This document shows positions 28,601-36,125 of a stretch of DNA of 44,078 nucleotides, in pieces. The notes below the pieces were generated by a model. The model did no database searches and was not told where the DNA came from. It was given only the letters and a program-made list of their open reading frames with translations. A program made the translations under genes and the position numbers. This stretch comes from Prevotella sp. (GTDB lineage: Bacteria; Bacteroidota; Bacteroidia; Bacteroidales; Bacteroidaceae), in contig JAILAA010000086.1 of NCBI GenBank assembly GCA_024681875.1, positions 1-44,078 of the forward strand. The letters are read 5' to 3'. Within the stretch, counting starts at the first letter, position 1, and each line of letters opens with the position of its first letter.

Positions 28601-29653
28601 GACGCCGATAACCTTAAACATATTTTCGACAGGTTCTATCAAGGACGGAATGCACGTCAGTTGCATGTCAACGGCACAGGTATCGGCCTTAACCTCTGCA
28701 AGATGATTGTCGACATGCACCACGGAACCATAGAGGCACGTAACCGCACAGACGGTCAGCAGGGTGCCCTGTTCATCGTTACGATGCCATTAGGCAACAG
28801 TCACCTTTCTGCCGATGAAATCGAAAAGGAAGAAATGCCACAGGAGTCCCTGAATACGAACGCAGCATCCAATAGTCGTAGCTCACAGCACTATCGTGTC
28901 CTCGTCGTGGACGATGACGAAGAGATCGCTAACTATATTGCCAACGAGCTGGCAAGCTATTATCAGGTAAGCACTGCGCCCGATGGTAGGGAAGGTCTCA
29001 AGGAACTGCTTGCTCATGACTATGACCTTGTCGTCTCAGATGTTATGATGCCCAAGATGGATGGCTTTACTATGTTACGCATGATAAAGACAAACATGAG
29101 CATCTCACACATTCCAGTGATCATGCTAACGTCGAAGGCCGATGTTGCCAACAGGCTGGAAGGATTAGAGCATGGAGCTGACGCCTTCCTGGCCAAGCCC
29201 TTTGACATTGAGGAGCTTCACCTGACCATCAATAACCTGATACGGGGCCGACAGCGATTGAAGGGAGAACTTACCAAAGCGCAACAGCTGGCTGAAAAGG
29301 TGGACCAGCCAGAGGTAAAGGGAAATGATGCGGTGCTCATGGAGCGTATCATGAAGGCCATTAACAAGAATCTCTTCGACAGCAATTTCAACGTCGAGAT
29401 GCTCACACAGGAGGTCGGCATCAGCAGAGCTCAGTTAAATCGTAAGATGAAGGAGATGGCGGGCATTCCAGCCAGCGAACTCATCAGGAACATTCGACTC
29501 GAGCAGGCGGCAAGGTTGCTGAAAGAGCAGAAAATCAATATCACACAGGTTGCGTATACTGTAGGATTCTCCAATCTTGCACACTTTTCCACCGTCTTCC
29601 GCAAGCACTTCGGCGTGGCGCCGTCTGAATATGCCGATAGCGAGAAGGAATGA
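25676..29653 (+). CDS. Hybrid two-component system sensor-regulator (HTCS)
   Basis: 1325 residues from ATG 25676; the frame is open from a TTG four codons upstream. A signal peptide ends at VFAQ, so the sensor is periplasmic: two-component propeller repeats (about 25-690, e.g. GAIWIATDYGLNRFDG, HLWVGTNKGLDCYD) and a Y_Y_Y domain (about 695-765). One membrane segment lies near 772-793. Inside: HisKA with His813 (NATHDIRSPL), HATPase with Asn938 (NLLSNAFKY) and GTGIGL, a receiver with Asp1122 (VVSDVMMPKMDGF), and an AraC-type HTH (about 1225-1320). All key residues are present. HTCS proteins bind an oligosaccharide in the periplasm and activate their neighbouring utilisation locus, so this one probably controls the fasciclin/SusCD operon, the downstream secreted genes, or both. 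Confidence 0.96.
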   Translation: MKRLLHVAIYLWVSVHVFAQRGQFFSSDLFSSSLISGLCQDQLGAIWIATDYGLNRFDGYHFHTYLHDDADSTSMVTNVVTTLLCDSAGHLWVGTNKGLDCYDADSETFLHYPFPGDIKPRVSRMLQLHDGTILVGTAGYGAFVLRPSVALSSSSAVSQLTRFTPMGEGGYFSRMYEDTKGRLWKSGHDEQIMVLEQGELRTLQSQVGIPQVFIEYNNQLMILGMYGLMVYDGHQLIKAPIDMSAVAGKEIIFTDMTIGGDGILYIGTRGHGLYSLSDRRLKRVEASAKGINQSTARISTVMSDRKGNLWIGCLRKGLLMLPQRPPQFANWSFEDQGISLGTTIRSVCEGDEGMVWCTVQDVGVYGFNEKGHVVAHPQAPDAVEFIFRDRQQRYWIGTDNGLYAYNPLTGNSQLKVTYDCEMFNGMTSDNDGRLYISTSARGFCVYDPQTGKLLNHNIFEEEDSVRGRLCNNWVMGLTVDNQGLIWMATASGVSCYDPSVDSFRSQGWNQQLNGVVCFDVCELHSGQLSDGRQLQGCIAIATEQGLYLYDRQTRQTERFPGSEQLQNKAVSYIVQANNGDLWCSTSMGIWQYRQDSHTFVGHISGNGLMQKEYLYGVGMHTDDDIIYFGHNDGLTVFVPASINDSEHDIAPLQLTSFRVGDQYVKSGTVINGVEVTDRAVSKSSYFTLSYLDHTITLAFSQFNFDAPSNITLEYSINDGEWIRNPAGQNEFTLGHLQPGTYRIVVRALQGSDYTPEKVIIVTIRTPWYRSLGAYFVYALLLISLIAYIFYTYRRRARQQLNEDKMKFLINATHDIRSPLTLILSPLHKALRISEEMQPSDEKTENSSLSTLHASLETIERNAKRILDLVNQILDVRKIDKQQMHLHCQRTDIVAFIRGICKMYDFNARERNIDFDYAPDTEELEAWIDRSQFDKVVSNLLSNAFKYCGEAGIVKVELTHDQQSFRLQVIDNGAGLDADNLKHIFDRFYQGRNARQLHVNGTGIGLNLCKMIVDMHHGTIEARNRTDGQQGALFIVTMPLGNSHLSADEIEKEEMPQESLNTNAASNSRSSQHYRVLVVDDDEEIANYIANELASYYQVSTAPDGREGLKELLAHDYDLVVSDVMMPKMDGFTMLRMIKTNMSISHIPVIMLTSKADVANRLEGLEHGADAFLAKPFDIEELHLTINNLIRGRQRLKGELTKAQQLAEKVDQPEVKGNDAVLMERIMKAINKNLFDSNFNVEMLTQEVGISRAQLNRKMKEMAGIPASELIRNIRLEQAARLLKEQKINITQVAYTVGFSNLAHFSTVFRKHFGVAPSEYADSEKE

Positions 29654-29713
29654 TTGGGCAAAAAATATAAGGAAAAGACACTTTTCTGTAACTTTTGAAA
29701 CAAATAGAAAAGG

Positions 29714-29749
29714 AGAAGAGCCATATAGAGAAGTCTGTATGGCTTTTCT
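29714..29749. promoter_or_regulatory. 12-bp inverted repeat just upstream of the binding-protein promoter
   Basis: AGAAGAGCCATA (29714-29725) and TATGGCTTTTCT (29738-29749) are reverse complements with one G-U mismatch and a 12-bp spacer. The right arm ends 4 bp before the -7 box at 29754. It could end the HTCS transcript or act as an operator at the -33 position; the T-run is weak. Confidence 0.55.
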
Positions 29750-29753
29750 ATAC

Positions 29754-29761
29754 TAACTTTG
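29754..29761 (+). promoter_or_regulatory. -7 box of the secreted-protein operon
   Basis: TAACTTTG matches TAnnTTTG, 49 bp before the ATG at 29811. There is no good -33 TTTG; an inverted repeat occupies that place, which fits an activator-dependent promoter (inference). Confidence 0.6.
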
Positions 29762-29810
29762 CACCAAAATTGGACAACATTTTTATTTATTAACTTTAAC
29801 AACTTTATTT

Positions 29811-32800
29811 ATGAGAAAAACTTACCAATTGTTCGTTGCCCTCATGCTGTGCATGTTAGGAACAACGACTGTAAGCGCAGAAGAAATCTCTCTGAACGAG
29901 ATTCCTTTCTGGCAGCATGAGGTATGGGGCCAGGACGAGCCCAAGAATACCCAGATTGAGGTGGGCTCAGATGGTTGCGCTTGGAAGCTTGGTGAGGCTA
30001 CCGACCTGCCTTACGGAGCCAGCAATGTGAACGACTTTGCTGACGTGACAGCTTACACTTCACTGGTGGTGACACTGGTTGAAGGTACTGAGGGTTCACC
30101 CCGTTTCCTCTTCAACCGTGATGCTGACGAAGGCCAGTGGAATGCCACAGAAGAGGAGTCACACCTCATCGACAACACAAAGGGAGGCTGGTGTTCCAAG
30201 TATTTCACTCAGGATGGCAATGTCTACACTGTTGACATCAAGCAACTGGTGAAGGACAAGGGCTATGCTCACCTTCATGCTATCAAGAGCAATTCTTGGG
30301 GAGCTACTGTCACTGTTGAGAGTATGGTTCTTGTCAGTGCCGGTAAGGTCAAGCAAATCGGCTGGACCAGCATCATCAACAATGGTGACTTCGAGGGTGA
30401 CGACGTGAGCTCGTTCCCCGTTGCTCAGAATGCTGTCGTCGTTAGCGGCGTTCAGGATGCTGTCATTACTGACGGAGTTGGTGTGAACGGTTCACGTGGT
30501 TTGGCTCTTGAGACGCTTGCAGGTGCAACAGAGGATTGGGCCACACAGCTCTTCGTGAAGTTCAACGAGAGCCTGCCCGAGGGCATCAAGTGGCGCTTCT
30601 CCATGGACGTAAAGGCTGATTTGGGCGCTACTGTAGGCAGTGGCTGCCACGGTGAACCTCGTGCATGGTTTGATGGTGGCATTATTCCTGAGTTCAATGT
30701 TGGTACCGACTGGACAACGATAACGGCTGATGGCGTCATCACTGCAGACCAGGCCGCTAAATTGGGTAGCATTGCCTTCGACCTGAACCGCGATCGTGAC
30801 AATGCCAACACATTCTATTTCGATAACATCAAGTTTGAGGTCTATAAAGTTGGTACCACAGCAGAGTTCTGCGATGATGCTATCCTTCTTGACTTTGGTT
30901 TTGATACCAATATTGCCGACATGATTCCTGCCGATTCTAAGCGCGTGTTCATCGACAACAGCTGCGCTACTGTGAAAGTGAATGGCAAGGCCGTAGAGAT
31001 TTATTCTATTGAGGGTCTTGAGGATGGTCGCTTCTACATCTTCCTTGCAGAGGCCGCTGATTCTAAGGACGAGGTCTTCGTGACGCTGACTAACAATTTT
31101 GGTCTGAAGTACACTTCTGGTGTCAACATTGGTGAGGACGTCCCCAATTTCTCGGATGTCGCTACGTATAATTATGCAGTATCGGAAGCCGATGGCGCTT
31201 ATCCTTATGACTACGTTACTCCTACTCTGATTACTGCCGATCCTGAGGACGGTTCGTTCAACTTGCCTAACAGCATCAAGGACTTCAAGCTGGTATTTGA
31301 CAAGGTGGTGGACTGTGCTCAATTGGTGGGTACTCTCAATGGCAATGCCATGACAGTGGCACCTGCTGAAGGATTCTCAAAGGAGATTACTCTGACTCGC
31401 CAGGGCACTGGAGACCTGCCCACTGGCGAATATACTCTCCATGTGACGAAAATCTATCCCGAACAGCTTCTTGCTGAGGAAATTTTTGGCGACACTACCA
31501 TTGTCGTGAGCGTTGGTAAGATTGAGTATGATCCGAATGATGTTCCTTTGGATCTGATTCCTGACACTTACTTTGCCAACTGTGCTTCTGGCAGTATTCC
31601 CGAGGGCTTCTTCGTTAAGTTCGGCAGCGATGATCGTCCTGCCGGTACCAGTTATGGAAGTGGTCCGCGTATGTTTGACTTCGGCGGTGGTGACTTCACT
31701 AAGGGCCTGTACTACCGTGAGGGCTATGTGGAATTCGGTACGACAGAAGGTTATGAGCTGTCGTTGAAGGCTGGAAAAGAATATAAGATTCACTTCAATA
31801 CCGCCATGTGGAAGGATAGTGGCTCGAAAACCAGATTCCGCATCATGAACGAGTTTGATGAGAGTGTCCTGCTCCAGATGATTAACAACACACCTAATGT
31901 GAATGGCGGCACAGGCACTGTAACAGGCTCTACAAGTGTTGATCTTAGGTTCACACCTGAGGCTGATGGTAACTATGTCCTGAGATGGGAAAGTGCCGGT
32001 GACGAGACCAGCGATCCCGGATGGATGGAGAACCTGCTGGCTAATGTGACTATGAAGTACACTCCTAACCAGATTGGTCTGGAAGAAACCATGATGCTGG
32101 AGGAAGCTCTGAAGAAGGCCAAGGCTACCCGCGATGCCAACACTGATGAGCGCTATGATGGCCCTGCTTTCGACGCCCTGAAGGCTGCTATCGAGAAATA
32201 CGAGGCAGAGATGGCCACCTACACAGCTCCTTCTAAGTTCACCAACGCTGCTGCTGATCTTGATGCCTTGAGAGAGGCTATGGATACTCACCATGCAAAC
32301 TGCGACGAATATGACACTCAGGTGAAGAAGGCCGTTGACGTTCAGCGCCAGAACGAGATGCCTGAGGGTGATCCCGCCAAGGCTACCAAGTTCACGAAGA
32401 CCGAGCTCTTCGCACAGCTGAAGGCTATCCTTGCCAAGTACAACGCTTCTTCCGAGTGGGTGGACAATGCTGAGCCCGGAACAGTTGACGAGAATGGCGA
32501 GGAAGTGCACGACTGGCAGCTGGTCTATACCTACGACGTGCTGAAGGACGACGCTATCCTGCCTGCTGCTATCGCAGAATTGAAGGATATTGCCAACCTT
32601 ACAAGCCTGCTGTTCACTGAGGGCTTCTCCGAGCCGGAGAATGCAAATGGTGGCAAGGGTACCGGTGTGGCCGTATGGACTGAGCGCCTGCGCCTCGGTG
32701 TTGAGACCCTGAAAGCTCTGGGTGTTGCTGAGGATGACAACCTGATTGTCACCGCCAAGAATGCACTGACCGATGACGACGCTCTCGCTAACAAGCTGCA

Positions 32801-33659
32801 GCTCAAGATTAAGGAGATTATGTATGGCCAGTTGAAGGAAGCCAATAACACATTGTTCGAGGCTCAGATTGATGAGACTACTCTTGAGGAGGTTATTCCT
32901 AGCTACGACATGACCGTATTTGTGAAGAATCCCAACATCTACAAGCAGCTGACCAATGCGGACTTCACTGAGGAGAATGTTCCTGGTTGGACGACTCCTG
33001 ATGGTTACAACAAGCCCGGTCTTTCCCATGGATGGGGTGCATACTATAACATTGAGGGCGTGGCTGAGGACTGCATGTTCCAGACATGGGGTGGCAGCTA
33101 CCGCGTTGAGCAGACCATTCCTAACCTGCCCGCAGGTGTCTATACCATCAGATTCGCATTCGGCGAGCGTGTGAATGATGATATCAACAACTTCGCTGAT
33201 AGCTATGCCTACGTCATGAATTCCATCGCTGAGGAATTCCAGAGCAATATGCTTACTGATGAAAATGGTAACGAAACTTACATCCCGGGTATCGGACAGG
33301 CATTCCCCTTCGCAAGCAATGAGACCCAGTGCGCTATTGTTCAGGACGTTGTTGTTACCGACGGAGAGCTCACTATTGGTGTGAATGGCGGCGGCAGCTC
33401 GCACACCTTCTTCAATGAAGTGCGCCTCCAGCTGACAGCTCCTGCTATGGGCTTCGACTATGGCAAGGCTTATCAGGACGTTCTTGAAGAGATTGAGAGT
33501 GGTATTGATGCTACCGTGGCACAGCCTGCTAAGGTGCGCGCCATCGAGCTCTTCGACCTCAACGGACGTCGCATCAATTCAGCTCGTCAGGGTATTGTCT
33601 TTGTGAAGAAATACATGAGTGACGGCACTGTACGTACTGAGAAGGTTATCAAGAAATAA
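29811..33659 (+). CDS. Large secreted multi-domain binding-type protein with C-terminal sorting-like tail
   Basis: 1282 residues. Signal peptide 1-23 (VSA|EE). No catalytic motif recognised. Visible parts: beta-rich carbohydrate-binding-like regions (about 24-350), an Ig-like unit (about 475-570; ADPEDGSFNLPNSIKDFKLVF), a module at about 587-755 with SYGSGPRMFDF and GLYYREGY that resembles one in the esterase at 36126, a long helical, Lys/Glu/Ala-rich stretch (about 760-1040), another jelly-roll-like module (about 1045-1225; GWTTPDGYNKPGLSHGWGAY), and a C-terminal ELFDLNGRRINSA...VKKY tail of the type-A sorting kind. It probably binds a polysaccharide or surface at the outer face. Own promoter at 29754; a hairpin separates it from the CotH gene. 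Confidence 0.72.
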   Translation: MRKTYQLFVALMLCMLGTTTVSAEEISLNEIPFWQHEVWGQDEPKNTQIEVGSDGCAWKLGEATDLPYGASNVNDFADVTAYTSLVVTLVEGTEGSPRFLFNRDADEGQWNATEEESHLIDNTKGGWCSKYFTQDGNVYTVDIKQLVKDKGYAHLHAIKSNSWGATVTVESMVLVSAGKVKQIGWTSIINNGDFEGDDVSSFPVAQNAVVVSGVQDAVITDGVGVNGSRGLALETLAGATEDWATQLFVKFNESLPEGIKWRFSMDVKADLGATVGSGCHGEPRAWFDGGIIPEFNVGTDWTTITADGVITADQAAKLGSIAFDLNRDRDNANTFYFDNIKFEVYKVGTTAEFCDDAILLDFGFDTNIADMIPADSKRVFIDNSCATVKVNGKAVEIYSIEGLEDGRFYIFLAEAADSKDEVFVTLTNNFGLKYTSGVNIGEDVPNFSDVATYNYAVSEADGAYPYDYVTPTLITADPEDGSFNLPNSIKDFKLVFDKVVDCAQLVGTLNGNAMTVAPAEGFSKEITLTRQGTGDLPTGEYTLHVTKIYPEQLLAEEIFGDTTIVVSVGKIEYDPNDVPLDLIPDTYFANCASGSIPEGFFVKFGSDDRPAGTSYGSGPRMFDFGGGDFTKGLYYREGYVEFGTTEGYELSLKAGKEYKIHFNTAMWKDSGSKTRFRIMNEFDESVLLQMINNTPNVNGGTGTVTGSTSVDLRFTPEADGNYVLRWESAGDETSDPGWMENLLANVTMKYTPNQIGLEETMMLEEALKKAKATRDANTDERYDGPAFDALKAAIEKYEAEMATYTAPSKFTNAAADLDALREAMDTHHANCDEYDTQVKKAVDVQRQNEMPEGDPAKATKFTKTELFAQLKAILAKYNASSEWVDNAEPGTVDENGEEVHDWQLVYTYDVLKDDAILPAAIAELKDIANLTSLLFTEGFSEPENANGGKGTGVAVWTERLRLGVETLKALGVAEDDNLIVTAKNALTDDDALANKLQLKIKEIMYGQLKEANNTLFEAQIDETTLEEVIPSYDMTVFVKNPNIYKQLTNADFTEENVPGWTTPDGYNKPGLSHGWGAYYNIEGVAEDCMFQTWGGSYRVEQTIPNLPAGVYTIRFAFGERVNDDINNFADSYAYVMNSIAEEFQSNMLTDENGNETYIPGIGQAFPFASNETQCAIVQDVVVTDGELTIGVNGGGSSHTFFNEVRLQLTAPAMGFDYGKAYQDVLEEIESGIDATVAQPAKVRAIELFDLNGRRINSARQGIVFVKKYMSDGTVRTEKVIKK

Positions 33660-33684
33660 TCAATCTTAATACCACCAACCGATT

Positions 33685-33725
33685 GCGGGCAAATATGCTG
33701 CGAGGCATGTTTGCCCGCTTTCCTT
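33685..33725 (+). terminator. Hairpin between the binding-protein and CotH genes (terminator or attenuator)
   Basis: GCGGGCAAA (33685-33693) pairs perfectly with TTTGCCCGC (33710-33718). An inner ATGC/GCAT pairing extends the stem, and TTTCCTT follows. As no separate promoter is seen for the CotH gene, it probably lets part of the transcripts through and lowers expression of the downstream genes. Confidence 0.75.
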
Positions 33726-33737
33726 AAAAAAAATATC

Positions 33738-36113
33738 ATGGCTTTGAAATTATTTCGCTTTCTTCTTCTTCTCTTCCCCATAGGTGCTGCCGCCCAGCAG
33801 TTGCAGTTCAGCCGTGCACATGGATTCTGCAGCCAACCCTTCACTCTACAGATAATCAGTGATGAAGAACAGCCTGCGTTGCCAGAGGGTGCGACTATTC
33901 GCTATACCCTCGATGGCAGTGAGCCCACTGCCCAAAGCACACCCTATACGCAGCCCCTTAACGTGAGTACCACTACTATCCTGCGTGCTGCAGCCACTGT
34001 GGACACAGAACTTGTCACTCCCGTTGCCACTGCTACATATATCTTTGTCAATGATGTGCTGGAACAGAGCAACACGCCTACAGGGTATCCAGATACTTGG
34101 GGTCTTTATACCACCATTCAGGGAACGGCTATCGCTGATTATGAGATGGATCATGAAATGACCTCTGACGCTACATTGCGTCCCCGTATTATCGAAGGTC
34201 TGCAGTCACTGCCTGTGCTATCTATTGTAACCGACAAGGATAACCTTTTCAGCCATGAGAACGACTCCGAGCGTGGGGGCATCTACATTTTCACCGGCCC
34301 GCCAGTGGGTGATGCCACAGGTCATGGTTGGACTCGTCCGGTCAGCATAGAGCTGTTCGAGCACGAATCGACTTCAAATTCTCAGCTTGATTTCACTACC
34401 ACTTGTGGCCTACGCCTGCATGGTGGCCATGGCCGTTTAGCTGAGAAGAATCCTAAGCACTCCTTCCGACTGGTGTTCAAGAAAGACTATGGCCCCAGTG
34501 CACTGAACTATCCGTTGTTTGGTGAGGACGAACCGAATAAGTTCGACCAGCTTGTGCTGCGCTGTCATTTTGGTAACGCTTGGCAGCACTGGGCCGAGGG
34601 CAACCGCACAAAAGCCCAGTACACCCGTGACGTGTGGGCACGCCGCATGCAGAAAAAGATGGGACGTACAAGTGTCAACGCCCTCTATGTTAATCTTTTC
34701 CTTAACGGCATGTACTGGGGACTCTACAATATTGCCGAGCGTGTGGATGACCAGTATGGCAAGGACCACATAGGCGGCAAGAAAAGCGATATTGACGTGG
34801 TGAAGATCGAAGAGGATGGCGGCAACCATATCGAAGCCAGTGAGGGCGACCTTGAGGCTTGGAATGAAATGTTGCAGACCGTGGCACTTGCCGGTACTGA
34901 TGATAATGCCTACGAGCAGCTCGATACATTACTCGATATTGATGCCTTTATCGACTACATGCTCATCAACCAATATGCAGGCAATACCGACTGGGACCAT
35001 CACAACTGGTATGCCATCCGCCGTCGCGGTGCCGACAGCGAGGGCTTCCGTTTCCTCTGCTGGGACAGCGAAATCATTTTAGAAAGCCCCAATGAAAATG
35101 TGCTTGGCAAAAATAATCGCGGCGGTTTCCCCACTGGTATCTTCAACGATCTCCTACAGAATCCTCACTTTGCCCGTCGTTACCTTTCCCGTGCCAAGGA
35201 GGTGCTGGCTGATGACGGCCTGCTTGGCGAACAGTCGGTAGTGGCTGTATGGGATAGCCTCTACCACACCGTCCAGTATGCCATCTATGCCGAGGCTGCC
35301 CGCTGGGGCGACTACCGTCGCGACGTACACCGATGGCAGACTGGGGGGCAGCTATATACTGTCGACGACCATTACATGACCGAGCGCAACCGTCTGCTCA
35401 CCCAGTATTTCCCCGTGCGCACTGACCGTGTGCTCAGCAGCATACTTGGCTTCATCAATATCGATGACTTTGAGGCTCCCGATGAGTGGACGCCGCTCAC
35501 AGCTTCCATGTTCCATGAGTGGGATGGCTCAGGTGCTGATGCCAAGCCTCTAGATGTCCCTGTCGGTGTTAGCTGGCAGTTGGGCGTTGACGTAGGCGGC
35601 GGTGGTGCCATAGCCGGATTTGTGGGCGTGGAAGAAAATCATTATGCCGATCTTAGCGACTATGAAAACCTTGTACTGCGCGGCTCAGGTAGCGGTTTGC
35701 GCATCTTGGCCAACCGCCTTGTGGCACACGGCCCGTGGAAGCAGATCGTGGTGTCGTTCAACGAGAATGATCCCTATTGGGATGCCGACTTGCAGGCCAT
35801 TGTCATTCCTCTTGACAAATTGAGCACAATGGCTGATACCAATGGGCAACCGCGTGTTGACGACTTCGTGCACCTGAACGCCTTGAAAGTAGATTGGAAT
35901 AGCACTGTTAAACTACTTACTGCACATCTCACACCCAAGGAGAATCTTACAGATATTAATAACCTGGCACTTCATCCTCAATCCTCGACTGTCAATAGCT
36001 GCTATACCCTTAGCGGACAGAAGGTTGCACAGCCCCGACGTGCTGCTGACGGTCGCTTGACAGGCAAGAAGGGTATCTATGTAATAGACGGGAAGAAGGT
36101 TGTCATTAAATAG
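33738..36113 (+). CDS. Secreted CotH-kinase-family protein
   Basis: 791 residues from ATG 33738. The frame extends nine codons upstream to a TTG that lies inside the preceding hairpin, so the ATG is preferred. Signal peptide 1-19 (GAAA|QQ). A chitobiase-C-terminal-like/FN3-type domain lies at about 29-103 (IRYTLDGSEPTAQSTPY). The CotH domain (about 215-525) has GLRLHGGHG, KHSFRLVFK, YWGLYNIAERVDDQY, NQYAGNTDWDHHNWY and FLCWDSEII. CotH proteins are atypical Fam20-like kinases of secreted proteins. The usual WDxD metal site reads WDSE here, so activity is uncertain. A beta-rich domain (about 590-730) and a CYTLSGQKV...GIYVIDGKKVVIK sorting-like tail follow. Its target is unknown; neighbours in the same operon are candidates. 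Confidence 0.85.
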   Translation: MALKLFRFLLLLFPIGAAAQQLQFSRAHGFCSQPFTLQIISDEEQPALPEGATIRYTLDGSEPTAQSTPYTQPLNVSTTTILRAAATVDTELVTPVATATYIFVNDVLEQSNTPTGYPDTWGLYTTIQGTAIADYEMDHEMTSDATLRPRIIEGLQSLPVLSIVTDKDNLFSHENDSERGGIYIFTGPPVGDATGHGWTRPVSIELFEHESTSNSQLDFTTTCGLRLHGGHGRLAEKNPKHSFRLVFKKDYGPSALNYPLFGEDEPNKFDQLVLRCHFGNAWQHWAEGNRTKAQYTRDVWARRMQKKMGRTSVNALYVNLFLNGMYWGLYNIAERVDDQYGKDHIGGKKSDIDVVKIEEDGGNHIEASEGDLEAWNEMLQTVALAGTDDNAYEQLDTLLDIDAFIDYMLINQYAGNTDWDHHNWYAIRRRGADSEGFRFLCWDSEIILESPNENVLGKNNRGGFPTGIFNDLLQNPHFARRYLSRAKEVLADDGLLGEQSVVAVWDSLYHTVQYAIYAEAARWGDYRRDVHRWQTGGQLYTVDDHYMTERNRLLTQYFPVRTDRVLSSILGFINIDDFEAPDEWTPLTASMFHEWDGSGADAKPLDVPVGVSWQLGVDVGGGGAIAGFVGVEENHYADLSDYENLVLRGSGSGLRILANRLVAHGPWKQIVVSFNENDPYWDADLQAIVIPLDKLSTMADTNGQPRVDDFVHLNALKVDWNSTVKLLTAHLTPKENLTDINNLALHPQSSTVNSCYTLSGQKVAQPRRAADGRLTGKKGIYVIDGKKVVIK

Positions 36114-36125
36114 TATACTGATCCA

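Noticed and set aside
31377..33404. Long minus-strand open frame (675 codons) opposite the 1282-residue protein
   Set aside because: It is the antisense shadow of a real gene with signal peptide, domains and tail; its translation has no recognisable domain.
35976..35996. Possible heptamer run (CCTCAAT, CCTCGAC, TGTCAAT) before the CotH tail
   Set aside because: Only three degenerate units; too weak to separate from chance, though the position in a linker fits the theme.
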